From Chitinophagaceae bacterium (GTDB lineage Bacteria; Bacteroidota; Bacteroidia; Chitinophagales; Chitinophagaceae): a stretch of DNA of 38,657 nucleotides. Below, one piece after another: positions 1 to 7,759 of this stretch. The position numbers and the translations under genes are program-made. The stretch's first letter is position 1; each line of letters begins with the position of its first letter. The stretch lies in NCBI GenBank assembly GCA_027486835.1, contig JAIXOJ010000169.1, forward strand, positions 1-38,657. Direction: 5' to 3'. The notes below the pieces were generated by a model. It did no database searches, was not told the DNA's origin, and saw nothing but the letters and a program-made list of their open reading frames with translations.

Positions 1-336
1 ACACAGAGATATGCTTCCCTGACATCGAGATATGCTTCCCTGACACAGACATATGCTTCCCTGACACAGAGATATGCTTCCCTGACATCGAGATATGCTT
101 CCCTGACACAGAGATATGCTTCCCTGACACAGAGATATGCTTCCCTGACATCGAGATATGCTTCCCTGACACCGAGGTATGTGTTCCTGAAACCTAGGTA
201 TGCCTCCCTGACACCGAGATACGCCTCCCTGACACCTAGATATGCTTCACTGACTCCGAGGGATTCGTTCCTGACACATAGTTAGGCTTCCCTGAATACT
301 AGTTATGCGTTCCTGAATACTAGTTAGGCATTCATG
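1..336. repeat. 21-bp tandem array, 16 copies, truncated by window start
   Basis: Sixteen direct copies of a 21-bp unit, roughly ACACAGAGATATGCTTCCCTG, run without gaps from base 1. The first eight are nearly identical and come in two versions, ACACAG (A) and ACATCG (B), in the order A B A A B A A B, which is a 63-bp higher-order repeat. Copies 9 to 16 decay progressively to the right. The forward frame stays open as (T-Q/S/P-R-Y-A-S-L)n until a TAG at 283-285, but no start is visible and other frames are open too, so I treat it as a non-coding satellite. It probably continues left of the window. Confidence 0.95.
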
Positions 337-531
337 CGTAATAGGTTTGATTTCCTACTCCGAGTTAGGGTATTCGGACTCCTGTATTTAATTGTGTGTA
401 ACAACCGAATTTTTCAATTGCATTCTGTTTCGATAAGCTGTTTTTCAAAGTACAACTTCTACTTGATAGCATATTGATATTTAGTCGATTCCTTTTGCTC
501 CTAAGATTTGACCTCGTAATTGGGAGCTAAT

Positions 532-600
532 GTATTATTTCACTTATGATGCAGGTGGTTTCGACGGGCTCAACCACCTACATGATAAGTGAAATAATAC
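532..600. repeat. Large imperfect hairpin (29-bp arms, 11-nt loop)
   Basis: Two 29-base arms (532-560 and 572-600) pair except at two positions, around the loop TCGACGGGCTC. The inner part, AGGTGGTT-TCGACGGGCTC-AACCACCT, looks like the short dispersed hairpins common between genes in Bacteroidota. The outer arms extend it far beyond the usual size. It has no U-tract, so it is not an obvious terminator. It could be an extragenic palindromic element or the relic of a small inverted-repeat insertion. Confidence 0.8.
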
Positions 601-956
601 TAAATTGAGCCAAGGCCAATGAATGAGGGTATGATCAATGAATGATCAAGCAAAAGCCTATTCATAAATGTTTACTCTAAAAGTTGCTTGCCTTGAAAAC
701 ATTGATGCCCTATCCGCAATTCTTGGCACGAAGGAATCATTTGCCGAAGGCGGAAATAGGGTTAATTGGTGAATGTGTGTTCGTAATTTGATTACCTATA
801 ATTATGAAAGAACTTTAAATGGTTTGATTTTTTTGATTTTGGTTACTTGGATGGGATGATAGTGTTGATTGTTGAGTAAATAGTATTAATTAACCAAAAT
901 TGGCAAATTATCACTTTAGGCAATGGCTATATTTGCCCGCTTAAAAAAATGCGGTT
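601..956. other. Intergenic stretch before the oxidoreductase gene
   Basis: I see no convincing gene, RNA or repeat here. It must hold the promoter of the 957-2509 pair, but no close match to the Bacteroidota promoter consensus stood out. Confidence 0.4.
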
Positions 957-1934
957 ATGCTGAACGTGGGAATTTTTGGAGTGGGTCATTTGGGGAAATT
1001 TCACCTTAATAATTGGAAGGAGATTCCGGGTGTAAAAATTGTTGGATTTTTTGACCCTAACCCTGAACAAGCAAAGGCTGTGGCTGAGACTTACAATATA
1101 AAACGCTTTACTGATGCTGACAAACTGATTGATGCCTGTGATGCCCTAGATGTGGTGGTGCCTACTGACAAACACTACGAGGTGTGTATGCGGATTTTGA
1201 GAAAGGGGAAACACTTGTTTGTGGAAAAACCTTTGGCAAATACGATTGAAGAGGCAAGAACGATTGTGAATATGGCAAAGGAAGCGAACGTGAAAGTGCA
1301 GGTGGGGCATGTGGAGCGATTTAATCCTGCGTTTTTAGCTTTAAAGGATGTCCAGATAAAACCCATGTTTATTGAGGTTCACCGCTTATCGCAATTTAAC
1401 CCACGAGGTACGGAAGTGAGCGTGATTCTTGATCTAATGATTCACGATATTGACATCATTTTGAGCTTGGTGAAAAGTGGTGTAAAAAGCATTTCGGCAA
1501 ATGGTGTGGCGGTAATGACGGATACACCAGACATTGCTAATGTGCGCATAGAGTTTAACAATGGATGTGTGGCTAACCTTACGAGCAGCAGAATAAGCAT
1601 GAAGAAGATGCGAAAGATGCGTTTTTTTCAAAAGGATTCCTACATTGGTATTGACTTTTTAGAAAAGAAAACAGAAATCATTAAATTAAAACAACCAGAG
1701 GATACGGACGTATTCGCTTTTGATTTAGAAACATCTAGCGGAACAAAAACGATAGCTGTGAGCAACCCAAACATTCCAAATGCCAATGCTATTAAGCTTG
1801 AACTAGAGTCATTTGTATCTAGTATCATTAATGACACACCTACGGTAGTAAGCGAAATAGACGGTTTTTTAGCTATGGAAGTAGCCCATCAAATCATTGA
1901 TAAAATAAACACAACAAATAGTTTGGTAAAATAA
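957..1934 (+). CDS. Gfo/Idh/MocA family NAD(P)-dependent oxidoreductase
   Basis: Predicted cytoplasmic sugar dehydrogenase of 325 residues, a typical length for the family. The N-terminus is a Rossmann fold with the dinucleotide-binding motif GIFGVGHLG (residues 5-13). The family signature E-K-P is at residues 90-92, with the lysine as presumed catalytic residue. A D-x-x-x-H motif sits at 159-163 in the C-terminal substrate domain. The substrate cannot be read from sequence; members of this family oxidise or isomerise (nucleotide-)sugars. The next gene, a sugar transferase, starts 8 bases after the stop, so the two are very likely one operon. A nearby ATG at 949 is out of frame and soon meets a stop, which supports the start at 957. 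Confidence 0.88.
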   Translation: MLNVGIFGVGHLGKFHLNNWKEIPGVKIVGFFDPNPEQAKAVAETYNIKRFTDADKLIDACDALDVVVPTDKHYEVCMRILRKGKHLFVEKPLANTIEEARTIVNMAKEANVKVQVGHVERFNPAFLALKDVQIKPMFIEVHRLSQFNPRGTEVSVILDLMIHDIDIILSLVKSGVKSISANGVAVMTDTPDIANVRIEFNNGCVANLTSSRISMKKMRKMRFFQKDSYIGIDFLEKKTEIIKLKQPEDTDVFAFDLETSSGTKTIAVSNPNIPNANAIKLELESFVSSIINDTPTVVSEIDGFLAMEVAHQIIDKINTTNSLVK

Positions 1935-1942
1935 AATATCCT

Positions 1943-2509
1943 ATGCTCAAACGCTGTGTGGATATTGCCGTGGCAGGATTGGCCATTATTGTATTGTCCC
2001 CCATTATCATTGTGATTGCACTAATAACTGCGGTTTTTTCGCAGGGGCGCATCATTTATAAACAAGAACGCATTGGATTAAATGGCCAACCATTTATGAT
2101 GTATAAGTTCATAAGCATGTACCCTGATGCAGAGAAAGATGGTCCAGCCTTGTGGATGGAAGGGGATGTGCGACAAACACGATGGGGTGTTTTTATGCGC
2201 AAACGCAGATTTGATGAACTACCTCAATTGTGGAATATATTAATCGGTGACATGAGTTTTGTGGGTTCTACCCGGCCAGAACGCAAATATTATGTGGATC
2301 AAATCCTGGCTATTGCCCCCGCTTATGCCAATTTATTGGCTATTAAACCAGGGTTGGTTTCGATAGGGATTGTGGAGTATGGCTATGCTTCATCTGTGAA
2401 GGAAATGGTGGAAAGAATGCAATATGACTTAACCTATTTAAATAACCCCTCCCCTTTTAAAGATTTAAAACTGATTTGGCGAGCATTCTGGAAAGTAATG
2501 TTGGGTTAG
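1943..2509 (+). CDS. Undecaprenyl-phosphate sugar-1-phosphate transferase (bacterial sugar transferase)
   Basis: A 188-residue membrane enzyme of the monotopic sugar transferase family. Such enzymes move a sugar-1-phosphate from a nucleotide sugar to undecaprenyl phosphate, starting synthesis of a capsule, exopolysaccharide or O-antigen-like glycan. It has one hydrophobic N-terminal segment (about residues 8-33) and the catalytic core only, without the multi-pass N-terminal part of WcaJ or WbaP. The core shows YKQERIG, PDAEKDGP, DELPQLWN and GDMSFVG, then RPERKYY. Two usual positions deviate: the KFRSM-like motif reads KFISM, and the VGPRPE-like motif reads VGSTRPE. The stop codon lies inside a 7-bp tandem repeat, so the C-terminus may have been altered. 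It is likely co-transcribed with the upstream oxidoreductase. Confidence 0.88.
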   Translation: MLKRCVDIAVAGLAIIVLSPIIIVIALITAVFSQGRIIYKQERIGLNGQPFMMYKFISMYPDAEKDGPALWMEGDVRQTRWGVFMRKRRFDELPQLWNILIGDMSFVGSTRPERKYYVDQILAIAPAYANLLAIKPGLVSIGIVEYGYASSVKEMVERMQYDLTYLNNPSPFKDLKLIWRAFWKVMLG

Positions 2510-2539
2510 TGGTTAGTGATTAGTGATTAGTGATTAGTG
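2505..2539. repeat. 7-bp tandem repeat (GTTAGTG/ATTAGTG), 5 copies
   Basis: Five copies of [GA]TTAGTG run from 2505 to 2539. The first contains the stop codon of the sugar transferase gene (TAG at 2507-2509). The same heptamer recurs at 32498-32532. Confidence 0.9.
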
Positions 2540-2734
2540 GTGGAAGTATAATTGGTTTATGCGTTTATTGAAGTTTAGCATTATCCGCTCATTTTATTGT
2601 TACAAATTCGCTTACGCTGGTTCAATTAAACTAGATATACTCTTGCTACCTTATTTTAGGTGCGATTAAGGCTGGGGCAGCTATTCTGAAAATTACTTCA
2701 AGAACAATTATTAGTATTAATATAAGTACATTTT

Positions 2735-5590
2735 ATGGTTAAGAACTATTTTTTTTCTTCCACAAAAAGACATATCGGACTAACGGTATTTTGTTGGATG
2801 GTGGGCATTGTGGGGGCATTTGCGCAGCCTCAAAAATATTGGCAACAAACAGTTGACTACACGATAAATGTTCAATTAGATGACATTTTACATAGCCTCG
2901 ATGGATATGAAACCATTCAATACACCAATCATTCCCCTGACACGCTCACTTTTATTTGGTTTCACCTCTGGCCAAACGCTTATAAGAACGATCACACGGC
3001 GTTTAGCGAGCAACTGCTCCGCAATAGAAGAACTGATTTTTATTTTAGCGACGAAGAACAAAAAGGGTACATAAACCGTCTGTCCTTTAAAATAGATAAT
3101 GAACCAACCCAGTTTGCAATTGATTCTACACATGAAGATATTATCAAACTTTTTTTGCAGCATCCATTGCCTCCAGAACAAAGCATCAGCATTTCTACCC
3201 CTTTCCATGTAAAATTGCCCTTTAATTTTTCGAGAGGTGGGCACAATGGTCAGACTTATCAAATAACGCAATGGTATCCCAAACCAGCAGTTTACGACAG
3301 CAAGGGATGGCATCCAATGCCTTATTTAGATCAAGGGGAGTTTTACAGTGAATTTGGACATTACGATGTTACGATTACTGTTCCAGAAAATTATCTCGTA
3401 GCTGGATCTGGCAAGTTAACCACTGCTAGCGAACTTGCCTACTTGCATAACTTAGCAAAACAACAACCAACTGCACAGGCAAACTATATTTATTATGAAA
3501 AAGAAGCGGCCATTAAGCGAATAAATGCAATTAAAAATCCTGTTTACTTCGCCCCAAAGTCAGCGTCTAACAATAAAACCTTGCATTATGAAATTAGCAA
3601 GGCGCATGATTTTGCTTGGTTTGCTAGTAAGCAATTTGTGGTAGGCTACGACACCGTTGCGCTAACAAAAAAAATGGTGGATGTATATAGTTTTTATTCC
3701 CCTTGGCATTATGAGAAATGGAATAAGAGCCTTGCATTTGCAAAGCGGGGGCTGCGGTTTTATGACGAACAAGTTGGTAGCTATCCCTACGAAACTGCCA
3801 CAGTGGTGAGTGGTGCTGAGGCGGTGGGCAGCGGTGGTATGGAATATCCCTCAATTACGTTAATCACGACCCAAAATGGGGGCAAAGAATTGGATGTAAC
3901 CATTGCTCATGAACTTGGACACAACTGGTTTTACGGTGCATTGGCTAGCAACGAAAGGGATCATGCATGGATGGACGAGGGCATGAACAGCTATTATGAT
4001 AATGCTTATGGTCAGGCTTATTATCCCCCAAAAAATGGCATTGGGGATGTTGACCAGACTATTGAGAAAAATCTCTTGACCAATTTACAACGCATCTATA
4101 AAGATCAACCGATAGACCAACCTAGTGATTCTTTTACGATGGTGAACTATGGCGTTTTTGTGTATTTAAACGGTGCTAAGTGGATGAAGGGACTGGAGCA
4201 GAAACTAGGCAAAGAACGCTTTAAAGCTTCCATGAAAGCCTATTACGCAGATTGGCAATTTAAACACCCTTACCCAGAAAACTTTAAACAAAGCATAGAG
4301 AAGAGCAGTAACGTTTCAATAGACCAAGAATATGCTGACTTATTTACCACAGCCATACAAAGAAAGCCTGCCGCATTGGTAAAAAGGCCATGGAAGTTAG
4401 CATTTGGGGCACCAGTGAATAAGCAAAATGATCATCGCTATTTGTCCGTTTTCCCCCTGCCAGGTTATAACGATGCAGATAAATTCATGATTGGTGCTGC
4501 TATACACAACTACCAGCTACCGCTTTCTAAATTGAATTTTATTGCTGCGCCTATGTATGCTACTGGTACTAACCAAGTAAACTTTTATGGTAGAATGGGA
4601 TACCGCTGGATCATTAAAAAAGGATTTATCGACCAAATAAGCCTCAACAGCTCGGCAAGTACATTTACGTACAAGCAAAGCAATTATCAGGACTCATTAT
4701 TTCCCAAGAAACTAAATTTTTCTTATTTTAAAATTGACCCTACTATCCGTTTTACATTCAGGAATAAAAGTCTCTTGAGCAGCCAAAAGAAGTTTATACA
4801 ATTGAAATACTATTCTATTGGCGAGGAAGTGGGAACTGGAAAAACGGTGGAGTTTAACAACCAATATTTCGACTCTGCCTACAAAGTAAAAACCTACCGT
4901 CAATTGCTTCAATTCAAGTTTAAAATCCAAGACTTTAGGGCTTTGTATCCTTACGATGCCGATTTGACTATTGATGCCAGCAATACCTTTTTGAGGGCTG
5001 GTTTAACTGCACACTATTTTTTAAATTACGCAGAAAAAAACCACGGGGTAGAGTTTCGTTTTTTCGCGGGCAAATATTTTCAGCTTGATAAAAAGAACAC
5101 GTACAACGATTATCGTTATTATCTAACGCTAACTGGCCCAAGAGGAGAAGACGATTATACTTATAGCAACTATTTTGTGGGTAGAGGCGAATTTGACGGT
5201 GGTAACAGCCAACAACTGATGGAAAGGGATGGGTTTATGAAGGTGGGTACGGAATTGCAAGGTCAGATTGGGCGTACAGATAAATGGCTTTCAGCTTTAA
5301 ACATTTCGGGTAGTATTTTTATGCCCCTGAAATTTTTTGTGGATTTAGGAACCTATGCCGATCCTTGGCAGACCAATGCTACCACTTCTAAGTTTTTATA
5401 TGATGCCGGTTTGCAATTATCACTATTTGATAATTGCCTGAATTTGTATGTGCCTATATTTTATAGTAAGGTGTATAGGGATTACTACAAATCTATTTTC
5501 CCTGACAAGAGTTTTGCCAAGAGTATTTCTTTCAGCATAGATATCCAAAGATTTAATCTGAAAAAACTGGCAAAAGGAGTGGAGTTTTAG
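2735..5590 (+). CDS. Secreted M1 family zinc metallopeptidase
   Basis: A 951-residue protein with an N-terminal signal peptide that ends near the A-Q at residues 30-31. The gluzincin signature is complete: HELGH at 392-396, and the third zinc ligand E415 in MDEGMNSY, spaced HExxH-18-E. The exopeptidase-type motif is GGMEYP at 367-372, matching the GxMEN/GxMEY element of M1 enzymes. Catalysis is therefore probably removal of N-terminal residues from peptides outside the cytoplasm. The last 380 or so residues are rich in alternating aromatic and polar strands and look like the beta-rich, barrel-like C-terminus found on some Bacteroidota M1 proteins. That would place the enzyme at the outer membrane, which is inference. 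No T9SS domain is seen. It stands alone, 225 bp after the sugar transferase gene. Confidence 0.9.
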   Translation: MVKNYFFSSTKRHIGLTVFCWMVGIVGAFAQPQKYWQQTVDYTINVQLDDILHSLDGYETIQYTNHSPDTLTFIWFHLWPNAYKNDHTAFSEQLLRNRRTDFYFSDEEQKGYINRLSFKIDNEPTQFAIDSTHEDIIKLFLQHPLPPEQSISISTPFHVKLPFNFSRGGHNGQTYQITQWYPKPAVYDSKGWHPMPYLDQGEFYSEFGHYDVTITVPENYLVAGSGKLTTASELAYLHNLAKQQPTAQANYIYYEKEAAIKRINAIKNPVYFAPKSASNNKTLHYEISKAHDFAWFASKQFVVGYDTVALTKKMVDVYSFYSPWHYEKWNKSLAFAKRGLRFYDEQVGSYPYETATVVSGAEAVGSGGMEYPSITLITTQNGGKELDVTIAHELGHNWFYGALASNERDHAWMDEGMNSYYDNAYGQAYYPPKNGIGDVDQTIEKNLLTNLQRIYKDQPIDQPSDSFTMVNYGVFVYLNGAKWMKGLEQKLGKERFKASMKAYYADWQFKHPYPENFKQSIEKSSNVSIDQEYADLFTTAIQRKPAALVKRPWKLAFGAPVNKQNDHRYLSVFPLPGYNDADKFMIGAAIHNYQLPLSKLNFIAAPMYATGTNQVNFYGRMGYRWIIKKGFIDQISLNSSASTFTYKQSNYQDSLFPKKLNFSYFKIDPTIRFTFRNKSLLSSQKKFIQLKYYSIGEEVGTGKTVEFNNQYFDSAYKVKTYRQLLQFKFKIQDFRALYPYDADLTIDASNTFLRAGLTAHYFLNYAEKNHGVEFRFFAGKYFQLDKKNTYNDYRYYLTLTGPRGEDDYTYSNYFVGRGEFDGGNSQQLMERDGFMKVGTELQGQIGRTDKWLSALNISGSIFMPLKFFVDLGTYADPWQTNATTSKFLYDAGLQLSLFDNCLNLYVPIFYSKVYRDYYKSIFPDKSFAKSISFSIDIQRFNLKKLAKGVEF

Positions 5591-5668
5591 TCGTTAGGTT
5601 TAGATTCTAGTGATGAAAGCATATTTACTGGGAAAGTAAATATGAATGGAGGCTATCTGAACTTTCTG

Positions 5669-5961
5669 AGATAGGCACATTAAAGCCAAAGTATGACTCT
5701 TTGTTTTCTAAGATAGGCACTTCAAAATCTAGGGATGCCTCTTAGTTTTCTAAGATAGGCACTTCAAAACGAATGTATGACTCCTAGCTTTATAAGATAG
5801 GCACTTCAATAACAAATATGACTCTTAGCTTTCTAAGATAGGCACATCATTAACAATGTATGACTCTTAGCTTTATAAGATAGGCGCTTCAATACCAAAG
5901 TATGACTCTTAGTTTCCTAAGATTGGCATATCAAAACCAATGTTTGCCTCTAACCATTCTA
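5669..5961. repeat. 42-bp tandem array, 7 copies
   Basis: The anchor AGATAGGC recurs at 5669, 5711, 5753, 5795, 5836, 5878 and, as AGATTGGC, 5920. Spacing is 42 bp, with one step of 41. Each unit holds a second block close to TATGACTCTTAGCTTTCTA. Every copy contains TAG in the seven-codon frame discussed in the findings, so the array is not coding. It fills most of the 420-bp gap between the M1 peptidase gene and the convergent gene at 6011-6826. Confidence 0.92.
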
Positions 5962-6010
5962 AGGATGTATTCTATTTTGGTTTATGGAATCGAATGTTAG
6001 TTTAAATCGA

Positions 6011-6826
6011 CTAGAATTGGTGGGGAATGTCGTATTCGATAGTGGTCATGTGGAATTTTGCGTAACTAAAATCGCCCTCGTCTAATCGCCACATCACATC
6101 AAAAACCGTAGGTACGGTAGTTTGATTGAATTGTTTGTATTGGGAGGCTTTGATGACCCAAGTTGCCACAATTTCTTCGTCCATATATCGCTGGGTTTCC
6201 ATCTCGATTATTTCTCCAATTGCATTAAAAGTTACAATAAAAAACAAGGAAAGCCCTTTATACTGAAAGGTCAGTTTTGCTTTATTTTCATCTATCGGCA
6301 GCCACTGTAAACGATCACTGGGCAAAAAATTAGTAGGATAAAGCACACTTTCCCCAAGCCAACGCAATAATTCGCCAGAGTTATACTGCTTTTTACCTTT
6401 TGCATCTATGATATTATATAATGAAAGTAGGGTAACGGTTAGCCGCCCCCGGTAACAGATATACATATCCTTAGCCTCAAACAATGCTGTGGTGCCTTTC
6501 CAAATAAATCCAGGCTTTTCTGTGGTTGCATATTGCTCGCCTACAATGTTCATCCAACCTTTTTTTTTACCAGCTTTGAATTGCCCGACGTGTTTCATAC
6601 GTGCGTAACTGATATAGGGCTGCCCTTCCGTTAAAACATGATTGAAATACCGTTTAACAGGTGGTGGCAATCCTTCCAATTGGCTTTTGTAAAAATGTTT
6701 ATTCGATATGCTACTTGACTGCGCAAAGAGGATAGTTACTTTGTTTTTGAATTTACTTGCCATTCTTCTTTTGGCAAAGAATAATGTTAAAAGCAATAGG
6801 GTAATGATGATAAGTATGGCAATCAT
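6011..6826 (-). CDS. Membrane-anchored DUF6544-like protein
   Basis: A 271-residue protein with one N-terminal transmembrane helix (residues 2-17, rich in I and L) followed by the basic stretch AKRRMASKFKNK, so the body is probably anchored to the inner membrane. The segment LPPPVKRYFNHVL, then a G-x-F-x-x-x-K-K-G-W-M region and KPGFIWKG resemble the DUF6544/DUF6920-type family, whose function is unknown to me. That assignment is from memory of the family pattern. It is convergent with the M1 peptidase gene across the 42-bp array. The next gene upstream on the same strand is 335 bp away, so an operon is not evident. Confidence 0.7.
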   Translation of the reverse strand: MIAILIIITLLLLTLFFAKRRMASKFKNKVTILFAQSSSISNKHFYKSQLEGLPPPVKRYFNHVLTEGQPYISYARMKHVGQFKAGKKKGWMNIVGEQYATTEKPGFIWKGTTALFEAKDMYICYRGRLTVTLLSLYNIIDAKGKKQYNSGELLRWLGESVLYPTNFLPSDRLQWLPIDENKAKLTFQYKGLSLFFIVTFNAIGEIIEMETQRYMDEEIVATWVIKASQYKQFNQTTVPTVFDVMWRLDEGDFSYAKFHMTTIEYDIPHQF

Positions 6827-7161
6827 AAATTTATTGGAGTTCTTGCTTCTCCAGAATATTGAAGCAAATGATACATTCCATAAAGGTAATTGCTCAGTAT
6901 GTTTACATTTTACATGGAGTTAATCGTTTCTTGCATTATTCATTGATTGAGTGGATTTGCATAAGAATGCTTGCTTTTAATTGGTGGGAGCAAACGCATT
7001 CTACTAGTATTTTCCTTAAGCGGATGTAATAGTGCAGGTTTAGCTGTTGAGAAAGGGCGGGCGCAAGCCGCCGCTACGAGTTATACAAACGAACAATCAG
7101 GAATAAATACGTGTGGCATAGATATGTTTTAGCCAATATTATAACAATACTAAAACCCCAA
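6827..7161. other. Intergenic stretch with a GC-rich hairpin
   Basis: There is no gene here. A short hairpin, GGCGG-GCGCAAG-CCGCC at 7056-7072, stands out in AT-rich surroundings and resembles short dispersed palindromes. It may also help end transcription of the 7162-7620 gene. Confidence 0.5.
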
Positions 7162-7620
7162 TTAAGGGTGCTTTATACGGTTTTGCAACATGGCAATTGC
7201 TTTCTCTATTCTGTTTAGTCGGGTTTCGGATTTTTTGGCAGAGGTAATCCACTGCACATACTCTTTTTGATGTGTGTAAGCTAGAGATTCAAAATAAGGT
7301 TGCAGTTCGGCACTATTGATTGCCTGAGCAAAATCGAGTGGTAATTCAATAGTTCTGACTTCTTTATCTTCTTCCACTTCTAAGTGAACAGTATCACCTG
7401 CTTGTTTACCAACCTGTTCTCTAATTTGCTTGTTCAACATAACTCGATAAATACCACACATTGGTGAGAGTGTACCGCGATATAGCACCGTATTATCAAT
7501 AAGCACCTTTATTTTAACTCGCTTTTTTCCAAATAGTTGTTCCACTGGGTAAGGAAAATTACAGAAATACCCTTGCGAATCGGTGTCATGAACAAGGATG
7601 GCATCATAAACAACAGTCAT
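7162..7620 (-). CDS. DUF1905 / YdeI-like (OmpD-associated) family protein
   Basis: A 152-residue soluble protein. The first 95 or so residues match the DUF1905 beta-barrel fold pattern, for example KIKVLIDNTVLYRGTL, then MLNKQIREQVGKQAGDTV. The C-terminal third matches the YdeI/OmpD-associated module, with FAQAINSAELQPYFESL, HQKEYVQWI and a final helical ETRLNRIEKAIAML. This two-part arrangement is standard for the family. YdeI-type proteins have been linked to envelope stress and peptide resistance in enterobacteria; here the role is unknown. A degenerate 7-bp repeat ends just upstream of the start codon. Confidence 0.82.
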   Translation of the reverse strand: MTVVYDAILVHDTDSQGYFCNFPYPVEQLFGKKRVKIKVLIDNTVLYRGTLSPMCGIYRVMLNKQIREQVGKQAGDTVHLEVEEDKEVRTIELPLDFAQAINSAELQPYFESLAYTHQKEYVQWITSAKKSETRLNRIEKAIAMLQNRIKHP

Positions 7621-7626
7621 TTTATG

Positions 7627-7661
7627 TAGTTATAGGTTATAAGTTGTGGGTTGTGGGTTAT
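7627..7661. repeat. Degenerate 7-bp tandem repeat (TAGTTAT to GGGTTGT), 5 copies
   Basis: The five heptamers are TAGTTAT, AGGTTAT, AAGTTGT, GGGTTGT and GGGTTAT. The array ends 7 bases upstream of the start of the minus-strand gene at 7162-7620, so it lies in that gene's leader or promoter. Confidence 0.7.
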
Positions 7662-7759
7662 GATTTTTGGGGGCAAAACAAATTGAAGGGGTGTAAAAAA
7701 TGCTGGGTCAATATCAGTAACACAGATTTGTGTTGGCGTTTTGAATAAAATTTGAGACG

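Noticed and set aside
1-285. Repeat protein (T-x-R-Y-A-S-L)n in the first array
   Set aside because: No start is in the window, several frames are open because the unit has no stop, and late copies run into stops; satellite DNA is simpler.
2888-3313. 141-codon minus-strand frame inside the M1 peptidase gene
   Set aside because: It is antisense to a clear conserved gene, and no motif is recognisable.
5669-5961. CRISPR array
   Set aside because: Copies are head-to-tail without spacers, and there are no cas genes; the same holds for the other four arrays.
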